Assembly: GCA_945787555.1 (NCBI GenBank)
Contig: CALZJG010000139.1
Location: forward strand, 1 to 35,746
Origin: an uncultured Chromatiaceae bacterium
Lineage (GTDB): Bacteria; Pseudomonadota; Gammaproteobacteria; DRLM01
Direction of reading: 5' to 3'
DNA length: 35,746 nt
This document shows, piece by piece, positions 1 to 8,779 of the stretch; the first letter of the stretch is position 1; every line of letters starts with the position of its first letter. The notes beneath the pieces are model-generated. The model was not told the origin of the DNA. It did no database searches and worked only from the letters and a program-made list of their open reading frames with translations. The position numbers and the translations under genes are program-made.

Positions 1-2316
1 CCCAATGATCCCAGTGAGACCCAGGACACCGACGGCGATGGTGTGGGTGATAACGCCGATGACTTTCCCACCGATCCGAGTGAGACCGCCGACAGTGATA
101 ATGACGGCGTGGGCGACAATGCCGACGCCTTTCCCGATAATCCCAACGAGACGACGGATAGCGATGGTGATGGGGTCGGCGACAACAGCGACGTGTTTCC
201 CAGCGATCCTAACCAGGCTATAGACAGTGATAATGACGGCGTCGGCGATCTTACGGACGCCTTCCCCAATGACCCGGGTGAGACCCAGGATACTGATGGC
301 GACGGTGTGGGCGATAACGCCGATGTTTTTCCCAATGATCCCGCTGAAACGACGGATAGCGATGGTGATGGAGTGGGAAACAACAGCGATGCGTTTCCCA
401 GCGACACCAATGAGGCCATAGATAGTGATAATGACGGTGTCGGCGACAATGCGGATGCCTATCCCAATGATTCCAGTGAGACTCAGGACACCGATGGTGA
501 TGGTGTCGGCGATAACGCCGATGCCTTCCCTAGCGATCCTTCCTTGTCTGCGCCCCCCGTTTCAGATGTAGACATTACACCCCCCATCGTCACCCCCCCT
601 GCTGATATAGTCATTGGGGCGAACGGGCCCTATACCCGTGTTGAGTTCGGCGAGGCGCTGGCAACGGATCAAGTCGACGGACTCGTGATGGCAACGCCCG
701 ATAAGGAAGGATGGCTACGCCCGGGTCGGCATGAGATCACCTGGCACGCCAGCGATGCGCAGGGCAACATCGGCACCGCCACACAAGTGGTCAGCGTCCT
801 CCCCCGCGTTGATTTTGCCTTGGATCAATTCGCGAGTGTCAGCAGTGAAGTCAAGGTCCGCGTTTATTTGAATGGTCCCGCTCCTCACTATCCTGTCGAG
901 ATTCCCTATAACGTCCGGGGCACCACCAGCAGCGGACTCGACCACGATGCGCAAGACGACACACTTTCCATCCATCAGGGAACGGAAGGGGAAATCGTCT
1001 CTAACGTGCAAAATAGTGAGTTGGGAGTCGCTCCTGAATCGATCATCTTCAGCCTGGAATCGCCGCTCAATGCAGTGCTAGGACGTAACACGCAACATCA
1101 CGTCACCGTGGTTGATTCCAATCTGGCGCCCTCGGTATCTTTGCGCGCCACGCAAGACAACCGTCCGACCCGCACCATCTCCCTGACAGGTGGCCCAGTG
1201 ACGATCCGCGCCACCGTGACGGATCCCAATCCCGGCGATGGCCATGTCTTGGATTGGAGCAACAGTGACAATGCCTTGGCCGTTGCAGACGGAGTTGCAT
1301 TGCAGGACACCTTCGTTTTCGATCCACGCAACCTGGGTCTGACAGCGGGCCTTTATACGGTCCGCGTCACCGTCGAGGACGACGGCCAACCCCGTCATAC
1401 CGTCACTGGGGAAATCATATTGCGCGTGGTCGGTCAGCTACCCGTTCTGTCTGCTGACAAAGACAGTGACGGTGATGGGCTGGTGGACGCCGCAGAGGGC
1501 GTGGGTGATCTCGACGAAGATGGAATCAGCGATTACCTGGACGCGATCTCATCCTCTAATCTCTTGCAGAGTGTGCGTGGTGAGGCGTCGCGTCACTTAC
1601 TGCTAACCGAGCCGGGGCTCCGGCTGCGCTTGAATGACACCTCGTTCGCTGCAGCCATCGAGAGTGCCCAAGTCAGCGTGGCCGACATCGCGCTACATGG
1701 CGGGCCGGGAGGGGATCCCACCACCAACTTCGAAGATGACTACGAAAACTTAGGAGGTTACTTCGACTTTGAGGTCAGCGGCCTGTCCGCGGTGGGCGCT
1801 ACCGTACGTGTTGTGATTCCTCAATCGCATCCCATTCCTTCAGATGCGATCTATCGCAAATACCATCCCTTGTCCGGTTGGTCGGACTTCGTCATCGATG
1901 GGTTCAATGCCCTGGCATCCGCAGCCGGCAGTCCCGGTGCCTGCCCGCCGCCCGGGGATCAGGCCTATCTCTCAGGTCTCACGCCAGGCGATTACTGCGT
2001 GCAAGTAACGATACAGGATGGTGGCCCCAATGACGGCGACGCAGAGGCCAATGGTGTCGTCAAAGATCCCGGTGGAGTGGCGGCGCCCGCGAGCGCCAAT
2101 GAAGACGGCGGTGCCGCAGATCCGGCATTGGACGTAGATGCGCCGCCGTCCGCTGAACCGGTCGATAGCGACAGCTTTCTCACACAAGACACCTCTGGCT
2201 CCGCGCCCGAGGGTGGCGGGGGTAGTGTGAGTTCTTGGGGGCTGTTGCTTGCACTACTCTTGCAGATAAGGCTCCACCAACGCGGTCGGATCGGCGGCAG
2301 CGACATACTGCCGTAG
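1..2316 (+). CDS. Secreted thrombospondin type-3 repeat protein with choice-of-anchor-U-like region and C-terminal sorting signal (5' partial)
   Basis: The reading frame is open from the first base, so the true start and signal peptide lie outside the window; 771 residues are visible. Residues 7-182 are eight 22-residue acidic units of the form D-x-D-G/N-D-G-V-G-D-N, typical calcium-binding thrombospondin type-3 repeats. They are followed by a proline-rich linker, a HYR/Ig-like domain (around 190-260), a PKD/cadherin-like domain (around 375-470), another calcium motif pair (DSDGDG and DLDEDG, around 485-510) and a region resembling choice-of-anchor U domains (around 535-670). The C-terminus has a GGGGS stretch, a short hydrophobic helix and a basic RLHQRGR tail, which resembles a GlyGly-CTERM signal processed by rhombosortase. 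A secreted or surface-anchored structural or adhesive role is inferred. The family and layout are clear; the ligand is unknown. Confidence 0.85.
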   Translation, partial: PNDPSETQDTDGDGVGDNADDFPTDPSETADSDNDGVGDNADAFPDNPNETTDSDGDGVGDNSDVFPSDPNQAIDSDNDGVGDLTDAFPNDPGETQDTDGDGVGDNADVFPNDPAETTDSDGDGVGNNSDAFPSDTNEAIDSDNDGVGDNADAYPNDSSETQDTDGDGVGDNADAFPSDPSLSAPPVSDVDITPPIVTPPADIVIGANGPYTRVEFGEALATDQVDGLVMATPDKEGWLRPGRHEITWHASDAQGNIGTATQVVSVLPRVDFALDQFASVSSEVKVRVYLNGPAPHYPVEIPYNVRGTTSSGLDHDAQDDTLSIHQGTEGEIVSNVQNSELGVAPESIIFSLESPLNAVLGRNTQHHVTVVDSNLAPSVSLRATQDNRPTRTISLTGGPVTIRATVTDPNPGDGHVLDWSNSDNALAVADGVALQDTFVFDPRNLGLTAGLYTVRVTVEDDGQPRHTVTGEIILRVVGQLPVLSADKDSDGDGLVDAAEGVGDLDEDGISDYLDAISSSNLLQSVRGEASRHLLLTEPGLRLRLNDTSFAAAIESAQVSVADIALHGGPGGDPTTNFEDDYENLGGYFDFEVSGLSAVGATVRVVIPQSHPIPSDAIYRKYHPLSGWSDFVIDGFNALASAAGSPGACPPPGDQAYLSGLTPGDYCVQVTIQDGGPNDGDAEANGVVKDPGGVAAPASANEDGGAADPALDVDAPPSAEPVDSDSFLTQDTSGSAPEGGGGSVSSWGLLLALLLQIRLHQRGRIGGSDILP
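19..546 (+). repeat. Tandem 66-bp repeats encoding calcium-binding units
   Basis: Eight in-frame copies of a 66-bp (22-codon) unit, plus a partial copy at 1-18. Units 3-5 (151-348) and 6-8 (349-546) follow the same order of unit types, starting TTDSDGDG, AIDSDNDG and TQDTDGDG, so the array also has a 198-bp higher-order period. The array probably continues upstream of the window. Confidence 0.9.
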
Positions 2317-2499
2317 CTGCAATCGAAGCGAAATACAAAAGTGCAGCCCCGAATTCTGCAGTAGCCGAACAACATGCCTCTACGCGGGCCGCCATCGTTC
2401 GAAGACCGACTGGTTGAGCCACTTACGGAGCGGCGACGTCTATGCACCATCCGACTTGACGTGACCACGCCAAAGATTGGGCGCAAGCTGGCCAAGCTT

Positions 2500-2660
2500 G
2501 CCACATCGATATGGACTTCTTTTAGTGCCTAACGGTAGAGCAGTGGATACTCGCTAGATTGGCAAGCATCGCTGAAGAGGTGAGCGCGAGGGTGCGTTCC
2601 AGCGTCATAGTCAGGTTACCCTCGCTCCCTACCGAGTACCTCGCTCGATCACTATGTCGG
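2500..2660 (-). repeat. Dispersed repeat, copy A (decayed)
   Basis: This stretch matches 10266-10420 at an estimated 65-70 percent by eye, including CACATC-ATA, ACGG-AGAGCAG and GCATCGCT followed by GAGGTGAG. The minus-strand translations also align (LTMT...LALTS-AMLA against LAMT...LVLTSLAMLA), which suggests a shared, now broken, coding element. I do not recognise the family. The rest of 2317-2919 holds no gene I can support, apart from the short fragment at 2729-2830. Confidence 0.5.
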
Positions 2661-2728
2661 TCTCCGGTAGCCGTTTGTTGTCCACGGCCCAGCAGCTCGG
2701 TGGGCGGCTGCTCCACTCGCAATAGCCG

Positions 2729-2830
2729 CTACGATTGACTTTGAGTGTTGCGCACAGTGTGCTCACCGCTCTCCAGCAGAAAAACCGCTTGGAACTGAAA
2801 CTCGTTGGTGTGGCGCTTGCGCTTTTGCAT
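2729..2830 (-). pseudogene. N-terminal fragment of an IS3-type OrfA transposase
   Basis: A 33-codon minus-strand ORF starts MQKRKRHTNEFQFQAVFLL, the kind of basic start followed by a helix-turn-helix seen in IS3-family OrfA proteins. A GAGGTG ribosome site lies just upstream of the ATG. It stops after 33 codons where OrfA proteins run to about 90-100, so it is a fragment. It is short, so the family call is tentative. Confidence 0.35.
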
Positions 2831-2919
2831 CGGACACCTCATCGGCGCATTATCTTCTAATCTGCGTGTCTGATAAATCGAGGCGTCTCAAATCAGTCGA
2901 TCTGGTATTGGGAAAGAGC

Positions 2920-4215
2920 ATGGAATTAACTTCAATCGCAATAGTCGCCGCTGGATTGCTGTTATTTTCCTTGGTCTCTGGGCGCCTGCAAGGCACTGTG
3001 ATTACCCCTGCACTGGTGTTCATCGTCTTTGGTTTTCTGGTGGGCAATGGAGGACTGGCCATTGCCGAGCTGGACGCTGGCCATGCGGCGATCCACTTTA
3101 TTGCCGAATTTACCTTAATTCTGGTTTTATTCTCTGATGCCGCGCGGATCGACATCTCGCGCTTGCGTCGGGATCACAACCTACCGGTGCGGATGCTCAT
3201 GATCGGATTGCCGTTGGCTATCGGCTTGGGCACATTGATCGCCGCGCAGTTATTCTCTGAATTTTCGCTCTGGGAGGCCGCTTTGCTAGCAGCCCTGCTT
3301 GCCCCAACCGATGCGGCGCTCGGTCAGTCGGTGGTGACCGCTAAAGTCGTGCCGGTCCGCATCCGGCAGGCCATCAACGTCGAGAGCGGGCTCAACGATG
3401 GCATTGCTTTGCCGGTCGTGCTCCTTCTTGCTGCCCTTGCCAGTGCCCAGCACGCTACGGCAGGTGCTGCTGAGTGGATCCGTTTCGGATTGTTACAAGT
3501 CACACTGGGCCCAATTGTGGGTGTGGCGACGGGGTACCTTGGGGCGCGCCTGCTTGACGCAGCCGCTGAGCGCGGCTGGATGAATACGTCCTTTCAGGGT
3601 ATTGGTATTCTTTCGCTGGCGGTGGTTATGTATGTGACAGCCGAACTTGTAGGTGGCAATGGTTTCATCGCCGCCTTCGTCGGTGGCATGGTGTTCGGAA
3701 ACACCATTCGTCATCCCTGTACTTTTTTATTCGAATTTATGGAGTCCGAAGGTCAACTCCTCCTGTTGATTACCTTCCTGGTATTCGGTGCGGTCTTGCT
3801 ACCGGAAGGCTTGCAGCATATGACGCCTACGATTCTTGTCTACGCCGTATTGAGCTTGACGGTCATTCGTATGGTGCCGATCGCGATTTCACTTCTCTTC
3901 ACTGGGTTAAGGCTGCCATCAGTGCTGTTTCTGGGCTGGTTTGGACCGCGCGGATTAGCTTCCATATTGTTCGTGCTCCTCATCCTGGAAGAATCCGACG
4001 TCGCCCATCATAACGAGCTACTTTCCATTACCATTATTACCGTCGCATTGAGCGCACTGTTGCACGGTCTCACCGCGGCACCGTTTGCCAAGCTGTATGG
4101 CCGGCTCGCCGCACGTATGGGTGAATGCGAGGAGAATCAGTCCGTTTCCGAGCTTCCTCTTCGTGAAGGGCCCACCAATACTGAAACTGACCCAGTAAGG
4201 AAGCCTGTGATATGA
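2920..4215 (+). CDS. NhaP-type Na+(K+)/H+ antiporter (CPA1 family)
   Basis: Integral inner-membrane antiporter exchanging Na+ or K+ for protons. It has about 12-13 hydrophobic segments and the CPA1 landmarks APTDAALGQ and [11 protein letters not shown]; the ND pair in the latter is the usual ion-binding site. The start chosen is the ATG at 2920, preceded by GGAAAG. The frame is open to a GTG at 2866, but that has no good ribosome site. The soluble C-terminal tail is short and polar, with no TrkA or universal-stress domain. Its stop overlaps the next start (ATGA at 4212-4215), so it is the first gene of a translationally coupled operon with two Rieske-domain enzymes. It may supply or dissipate an ion gradient linked to those enzymes (inference). 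Family is sure; ion specificity is not readable. Confidence 0.9.
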   Translation: MELTSIAIVAAGLLLFSLVSGRLQGTVITPALVFIVFGFLVGNGGLAIAELDAGHAAIHFIAEFTLILVLFSDAARIDISRLRRDHNLPVRMLMIGLPLAIGLGTLIAAQLFSEFSLWEAALLAALLAPTDAALGQSVVTAKVVPVRIRQAINVESGLNDGIALPVVLLLAALASAQHATAGAAEWIRFGLLQVTLGPIVGVATGYLGARLLDAAAERGWMNTSFQGIGILSLAVVMYVTAELVGGNGFIAAFVGGMVFGNTIRHPCTFLFEFMESEGQLLLLITFLVFGAVLLPEGLQHMTPTILVYAVLSLTVIRMVPIAISLLFTGLRLPSVLFLGWFGPRGLASILFVLLILEESDVAHHNELLSITIITVALSALLHGLTAAPFAKLYGRLAARMGECEENQSVSELPLREGPTNTETDPVRKPVI

Positions 4216-5825
4216 ACAAAATTGCAATCAAGAAATGGGATGAACTGGAAGATCGAATACCGGCACATGCGCTGGTAGCGGACGTTGATCTGGTCCTCGT
4301 TCGTTTTGATGACACAGTGACAGTGTTGTACGGTCGCTGTGCTCACCGCGGCGCCTTAATGGCGGATGGCCATGTCGAAGGCGATAACCTGATTTGCGGT
4401 GTGCACGGCTGGGACTATCGTCTCGATACCGGCATCAGTGAATACAATAACAGCGAAACCTTACCCAAGTTCAATGCCTGGGTGGAGAATAGCCAGGTTT
4501 GGGTGGATGAGGATGAGATCCGCGCCTGGGCCCATAAGCACCCTCAACCCTATGAGCGTGGCAGTTACCAAGGCGCCTATCAGGATCATACCGGCACACA
4601 GATCGAACCCTACGTAAGATTGATTCGTAAACTCGCTGACGAGGGCCTGACAAAATTCGGCCACCATGGTCCTGCCGCCGCCATGGGCGTTCCGCGTGAT
4701 AGCTTGCCTAAGTGGGATGACCTGCAGTTTGTCGTTGCGCAACTGCATAAATTGCCGCTACTCGATGACGAAACGGTTGGAACAGATCTCATCATCGGAC
4801 CTCGTGCCAACAAGCCGTTGCGGCTGGCGTTCCCCCTATTTGTTTCCGACATGAGTTTTGGTGCGTTATCCGAAGAAGCGAAAGTGGCCCTGGCAAAAGG
4901 GGCGGAACTGGCCGGTACCGGCATATGTTCGGGCGAGGGCGGTATGCTGGCCGATGAACAAGCCGCGAACTCGCGCTATTTCTATGAGCTGGCCTCGGCA
5001 CGATTCGGGTTTTCCTGGGACAAGGTCCAAAAGGCCCAAGCATTTCATTTCAAAGGGGGCCAAGGCGCCAAAACCGGCACCGGTGGCCACCTACCGGGTG
5101 ACAAAGTGAAGGGCAAGATCGCCGAGGTTCGCGGGCTGCCTGAGGGCCAGCCCGCCATTTCACCGGCGCGCTTTCCCGAGTGGACCGAACTGGGTCAATA
5201 CCGCGATTTTGCCGCACAAGTGCGGGAGAAAACCGGCGGCATTCCGGTTGGTTTTAAGCTCTCGGCGCAACACATTGAAAAGGACATCGACGCGGCCTTA
5301 GAAGTCGGCGTTGATTACATCATATTGGATGGCCGTGGCGGAGGCACCGGCGCTGCACCACTGATCTTTCGCGACAATATCTCGGTGCCGACGATCCCGG
5401 CCTTGGCGAGAGCCCGGCGGCATTTGGATGCCTGTGATGCCTCCGATGTCACGCTCATTATCACTGGCGGGCTTAGGCATCCCGCCGATTTTGCCAAGGC
5501 AATGGCCTTGGGCGCAGACGGGATTGCGGTAGCCAATGCGGCTCTCCAGGCCATCGGTTGCCTGGGCATGCGCGCCTGCCACACCAATAATTGTCCAGTC
5601 GGTATCGCCACCCAAAAGCCGCAATTGCGCGCCCGCTTGCCCGTGGACATCGCCGCTGAACGGCTGGCGCGCTTTTTCTCGGCCTCGGTCGAGTTGATGA
5701 CGGTGCTGGCGCGAGCCGCCGGGCATCAGCATTTGCGCGACTTTTCCAGCGATGACTTAACCACGTTCAAGATCGACATGGCGCGACTCACCGGGGTCGC
5801 CTACGGCGGCGTTTCACCACCTTAA
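4212..5825 (+). CDS. Rieske [2Fe-2S] domain fused to FMN-binding glutamate-synthase-like domain
   Basis: A cytoplasmic 537-residue fusion. Residues 1-90 form a Rieske ferredoxin domain with cluster ligands C43-x-H45 and C62-x2-H65. Residues from about 130 to the end match the FMN-binding synthase domain of glutamate synthase, with a glycine-rich FMN/phosphate region ([11 protein letters not shown]) and three cysteines C450-x5-C456-x4-C461 in GC...[11 protein letters not shown], spaced like the [3Fe-4S] ligands of GltB. The class-II glutamine amidotransferase and C-terminal GXGXG domains of GltB are absent, so it is not an ordinary glutamate synthase. The Rieske domain may deliver electrons to the flavin. 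The start overlaps the antiporter stop. Domain calls are confident; substrate and reaction are unknown. Confidence 0.85.
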   Translation: MNKIAIKKWDELEDRIPAHALVADVDLVLVRFDDTVTVLYGRCAHRGALMADGHVEGDNLICGVHGWDYRLDTGISEYNNSETLPKFNAWVENSQVWVDEDEIRAWAHKHPQPYERGSYQGAYQDHTGTQIEPYVRLIRKLADEGLTKFGHHGPAAAMGVPRDSLPKWDDLQFVVAQLHKLPLLDDETVGTDLIIGPRANKPLRLAFPLFVSDMSFGALSEEAKVALAKGAELAGTGICSGEGGMLADEQAANSRYFYELASARFGFSWDKVQKAQAFHFKGGQGAKTGTGGHLPGDKVKGKIAEVRGLPEGQPAISPARFPEWTELGQYRDFAAQVREKTGGIPVGFKLSAQHIEKDIDAALEVGVDYIILDGRGGGTGAAPLIFRDNISVPTIPALARARRHLDACDASDVTLIITGGLRHPADFAKAMALGADGIAVANAALQAIGCLGMRACHTNNCPVGIATQKPQLRARLPVDIAAERLARFFSASVELMTVLARAAGHQHLRDFSSDDLTTFKIDMARLTGVAYGGVSPP

Positions 5826-5845
5826 TGTGATCGTTGGAGGCGCAT

Positions 5846-6709
5846 ATGACCACACAGCACTTCCCTATGCTCGATGATTCATCCATTGTCGTGACCCGAA
5901 ACGCATTGCATGCCTATGCGCGTATCCTGGGCGACTGGTTAAAACGCTGCCGGGCCAAACGCAAGCATTGGTGGCATGCCAGTCTACGCCCCTCATTGAA
6001 TGGCTTGACCACGGGTGTTGTCCATGCGGGGACTGATTTTGAACTTGAACTGGACCTTAGGGTAAGTCGGTTACAAGGGCGAACCTCAACCGGTGAGCAA
6101 TTATGCGAACCATTGCAGGGGCAATCGGCTGCTGAATTGGCTGACCGTATCGAACATTTTCTTGTTGCTAATGGCATTGATAAACAGCGCGTTCCTGAGA
6201 AGAACGACAGTAATGAGCACTCGACGTCACATCCTGGCTATTCGGCCGAGCACGCACACAGCATCGCCCGGGCGATAAACTCGGTAGTGGCCGCGATGGA
6301 CGTCTTTCGCGCCGGCATACCCGAAGAAACCAGCCCCATCCAGCTCTGGCCCCATCACTTCGATCTGTCGCTGTTGTGGTTGCCCGGGGACAAGATACCT
6401 GGTCAGGACCCGGCAAACGAAGAGTACGCCGACAAACAAATGAACTTTGGTTTCACGCTGGGTGATGCGGGTATCCCCGAGCCCTATTTCTATATCACAG
6501 CCTATCCGCTGCCCGAGGCCCTGCCCAATACGCGATTACCCCCCGGCACCATCTGGCACTCAGAGGGTTTTAGCGGCGCGGTGCTTTTGTACCAAACTCT
6601 GAGCGAAATGAGTGATCCCACCGCCTACCTGGTGGAACTCTGGCGTGGACTCTTGAGTGCGGGCCGTGAACAGATGCTCATCAACACGCGCGGAGGAATT
6701 GTGCAATGA
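5846..6709 (+). CDS. DUF5996 family protein
   Basis: A 287-residue soluble protein with the pattern of DUF5996: an N-terminal HWWHASLRPSLNGLTTG block, an FELELDL strand, a central stretch ending LWPHHFDLSLLWLPG, and later EPYFYITAYPLP. The repeated HWWH and PHHFD blocks suggest metal or cofactor binding, but no function is established to my knowledge. The start is the ATG at 5846 behind a strong TTGGAGG site; an in-frame TTG four codons earlier lies inside that site and is unlikely. It sits between the two Rieske fusion genes and overlaps the next gene by an ATGA, so it is probably made in step with it. It could be an accessory or assembly factor for the enzymes (inference). Confidence 0.75.
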   Translation: MTTQHFPMLDDSSIVVTRNALHAYARILGDWLKRCRAKRKHWWHASLRPSLNGLTTGVVHAGTDFELELDLRVSRLQGRTSTGEQLCEPLQGQSAAELADRIEHFLVANGIDKQRVPEKNDSNEHSTSHPGYSAEHAHSIARAINSVVAAMDVFRAGIPEETSPIQLWPHHFDLSLLWLPGDKIPGQDPANEEYADKQMNFGFTLGDAGIPEPYFYITAYPLPEALPNTRLPPGTIWHSEGFSGAVLLYQTLSEMSDPTAYLVELWRGLLSAGREQMLINTRGGIVQ

Positions 6710-8694
6710 CCGACAGCGATAGACAGCTGAGTTGGCATCGAGTCGCCGATTTCGATGAAGTTCCACCCGGTAGGGTCAAGACAGTGACTGCGGGGACCCT
6801 GTCGATGGCATTGACCAACATCGACGGTGTATTTACCGCCATGGACAATCGCTGCCCGCATCAGGGTGGGCCATTGGGCGAAGGCTCCATAGAAGTCGGT
6901 AGCGACGGTCAATGTTGGCTGCGTTGTCCGTGGCACGGTTGGGATTTTGATCCTCAGACCGGGCGCTCACCGGGCGGTCACGAGGATTCTGGTCAACGCC
7001 TATATCCCATTGAGGCACGCGAAGATGGTGTTTACGTTGGGCTCGAAGCCGAAGCGCCTCATGAGACCACCGTCACTGATGTGATGGCGGAAACCATGAC
7101 GAATTGGGGTGTGACCACTGTATTTGGCATGGTCGGTCATTCCAATCTCGGTCTGGCCGATGCGCTGAGATTGCAGGAGCAGAAGGGGCGCTTGAATTAC
7201 TACGGAATTCGCCACGAAGGCGCCGCCGCGTTTGCCTGCTCCGGTTACGCCAAGCTGACCGGCAAACCGGCCGCTTGTCTGACTATCGCAGGTCCCGGTG
7301 CAACCAATTTAATGACAGGTCTGTGGGATGCGAAAGTCGACCGGGCACCGGTATTGGCCCTCACCGGTCAGGTCGATGTGCAAGTGTTAGGCCCGGGCGC
7401 CTTTCAGGAAATTGACCTCGCGGCAGCGTTCGCACCGGTTGCGCGCTTTAGCCAAACCGTATTGCACACATCGAAACATGCCGAATTGATGACCCTGGCA
7501 TGCAAGAACGCGTTGGTCGAACGGGATGTCGCACACTTGATCTTCCCCGATGATGTGCAAACCGTGCCGGCAGCGGCTACCGCGACTCCCTCAAGTCCGG
7601 AAGGTCGAGTGGCCGCATCCTCCATCGCCCCGGCGGAGGACGCGCTGCACGATGCGATGTCGCTGATCAAAGCATCGAAGCGCCCGATCGTGATTGTCGG
7701 GTATGGCGCGAGAGAGGCGATGACTGATGTGATTGCGCTCGCAGAACGGCTTAGTTCACCGGTCTTAACGACTTTCAAGGCCAAAGGCCAAATTGCGGAT
7801 ACCCACCCATTGGCGGCGGGTGTGTTGGGCCGCTCGGGAACACCGGTGGCGAGCTGGTTCATGAACGAGTGCGATCTCATCCTCGCACTCGGTTCGTCGT
7901 TCTCGAATCATACTGGCATCACCGCCAAGCGGCCGATCATTCAAGTCGACTTTGATCGCATGACCTTGGGCAAGTTTCACGGTGTGACTGTGCCAGTTTG
8001 GGCAGAGATCGGTGTTACAGCCAAGCGCCTCACCAAAGCGCTGTCCAATTCTATTCAAACAGTCGACCAACGGCCGGAGCTCGCGGAGCGTTGGGCGATA
8101 TGGCGCAGCGAGAAGCGGAATCGCCTGAACGATGATCACGGCAAGGGCCTCAATTCAGCAGCGGTGTTCGCCGCAATGAGTACGGCTGTCCCCAGCGACG
8201 CCGTGATTGCGGTGGATGTCGGCAATAACACCTATTCGTTCGGTCGTTACTTTGAAAGTGAGGGGCAACGGATACTGATGTCGGGCTACCTGGGGTCTAT
8301 TGGCTTTGCGTTTCCCGCCGCGATGGGCGCTTGGGCGGCAACGCAAGATCAAGAGGACTATCGCGGACGTAAAGTCGTATCCATAAGTGGCGACGGTGGC
8401 TTCGGTCAATACATGGGCGATTTCAATACAGCGATGAAATACAACATGGATATCACCCATGTGCTATTGAACAACGCACAGCTCGGTAAGATTTCCAAAG
8501 AGCAACGGGCCGGTCACTGGCCTGTTTGGCAAACAGATTTACACAATCCGAGCTTTGCTGCATACGCCAAGTTGTGTGGTGGAAAAGGAATTCGAGTGGC
8601 CAATGTGGAGCAGCTCGAATCCGCACTCAAGGAAGCGCTCGCTCACCCAGGTCCGGCCTTGGTTGAAATCATCAGCGATGTCGATCTGATCTAG
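6706..8694 (+). CDS. Rieske [2Fe-2S] domain fused to ThDP-dependent pyruvate oxidase/acetolactate synthase-like enzyme
   Basis: A 662-residue fusion. Residues 1-115 form a Rieske domain with ligands C50-P-H52 and C74-P-W-H77. Residues 120-662 form a complete three-domain thiamine-diphosphate enzyme: the PYR domain with the cofactor-activating glutamate E171 (GIRHEGAAAF), a central nucleotide-binding-like domain, and the PP domain with the ThDP/Mg motif G562-D-G and N589-N590. The closest architecture is pyruvate oxidase (PoxB/YdaP) or acetolactate synthase. An N-terminal Rieske cluster is unusual in this family and suggests electrons leave through an iron-sulfur route rather than directly to quinone or oxygen (inference). 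It overlaps the DUF5996 gene by an ATGA and is the last gene of the operon. The substrate is probably a 2-oxo acid. Confidence 0.85.
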   Translation: MTDSDRQLSWHRVADFDEVPPGRVKTVTAGTLSMALTNIDGVFTAMDNRCPHQGGPLGEGSIEVGSDGQCWLRCPWHGWDFDPQTGRSPGGHEDSGQRLYPIEAREDGVYVGLEAEAPHETTVTDVMAETMTNWGVTTVFGMVGHSNLGLADALRLQEQKGRLNYYGIRHEGAAAFACSGYAKLTGKPAACLTIAGPGATNLMTGLWDAKVDRAPVLALTGQVDVQVLGPGAFQEIDLAAAFAPVARFSQTVLHTSKHAELMTLACKNALVERDVAHLIFPDDVQTVPAAATATPSSPEGRVAASSIAPAEDALHDAMSLIKASKRPIVIVGYGAREAMTDVIALAERLSSPVLTTFKAKGQIADTHPLAAGVLGRSGTPVASWFMNECDLILALGSSFSNHTGITAKRPIIQVDFDRMTLGKFHGVTVPVWAEIGVTAKRLTKALSNSIQTVDQRPELAERWAIWRSEKRNRLNDDHGKGLNSAAVFAAMSTAVPSDAVIAVDVGNNTYSFGRYFESEGQRILMSGYLGSIGFAFPAAMGAWAATQDQEDYRGRKVVSISGDGGFGQYMGDFNTAMKYNMDITHVLLNNAQLGKISKEQRAGHWPVWQTDLHNPSFAAYAKLCGGKGIRVANVEQLESALKEALAHPGPALVEIISDVDLI

Positions 8695-8779
8695 TCCGAG
8701 AACAAGGCAACAGCATTCCGATTGGAGTCGGACCAGGTTAAGCAATTGAAATGGAATGAGTGCAAATCATTCGGAACCT

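Noticed and set aside
1-546. CRISPR-like periodicity at the left end
   Set aside because: The 66-bp period is in-frame coding repeat without unique spacers; it encodes calcium-binding units.
1992-2504. A 170-codon minus ORF at the end of the repeat protein
   Set aside because: Antisense to the conserved C-terminal region of the repeat protein; Ser/Pro/Arg-biased shadow.
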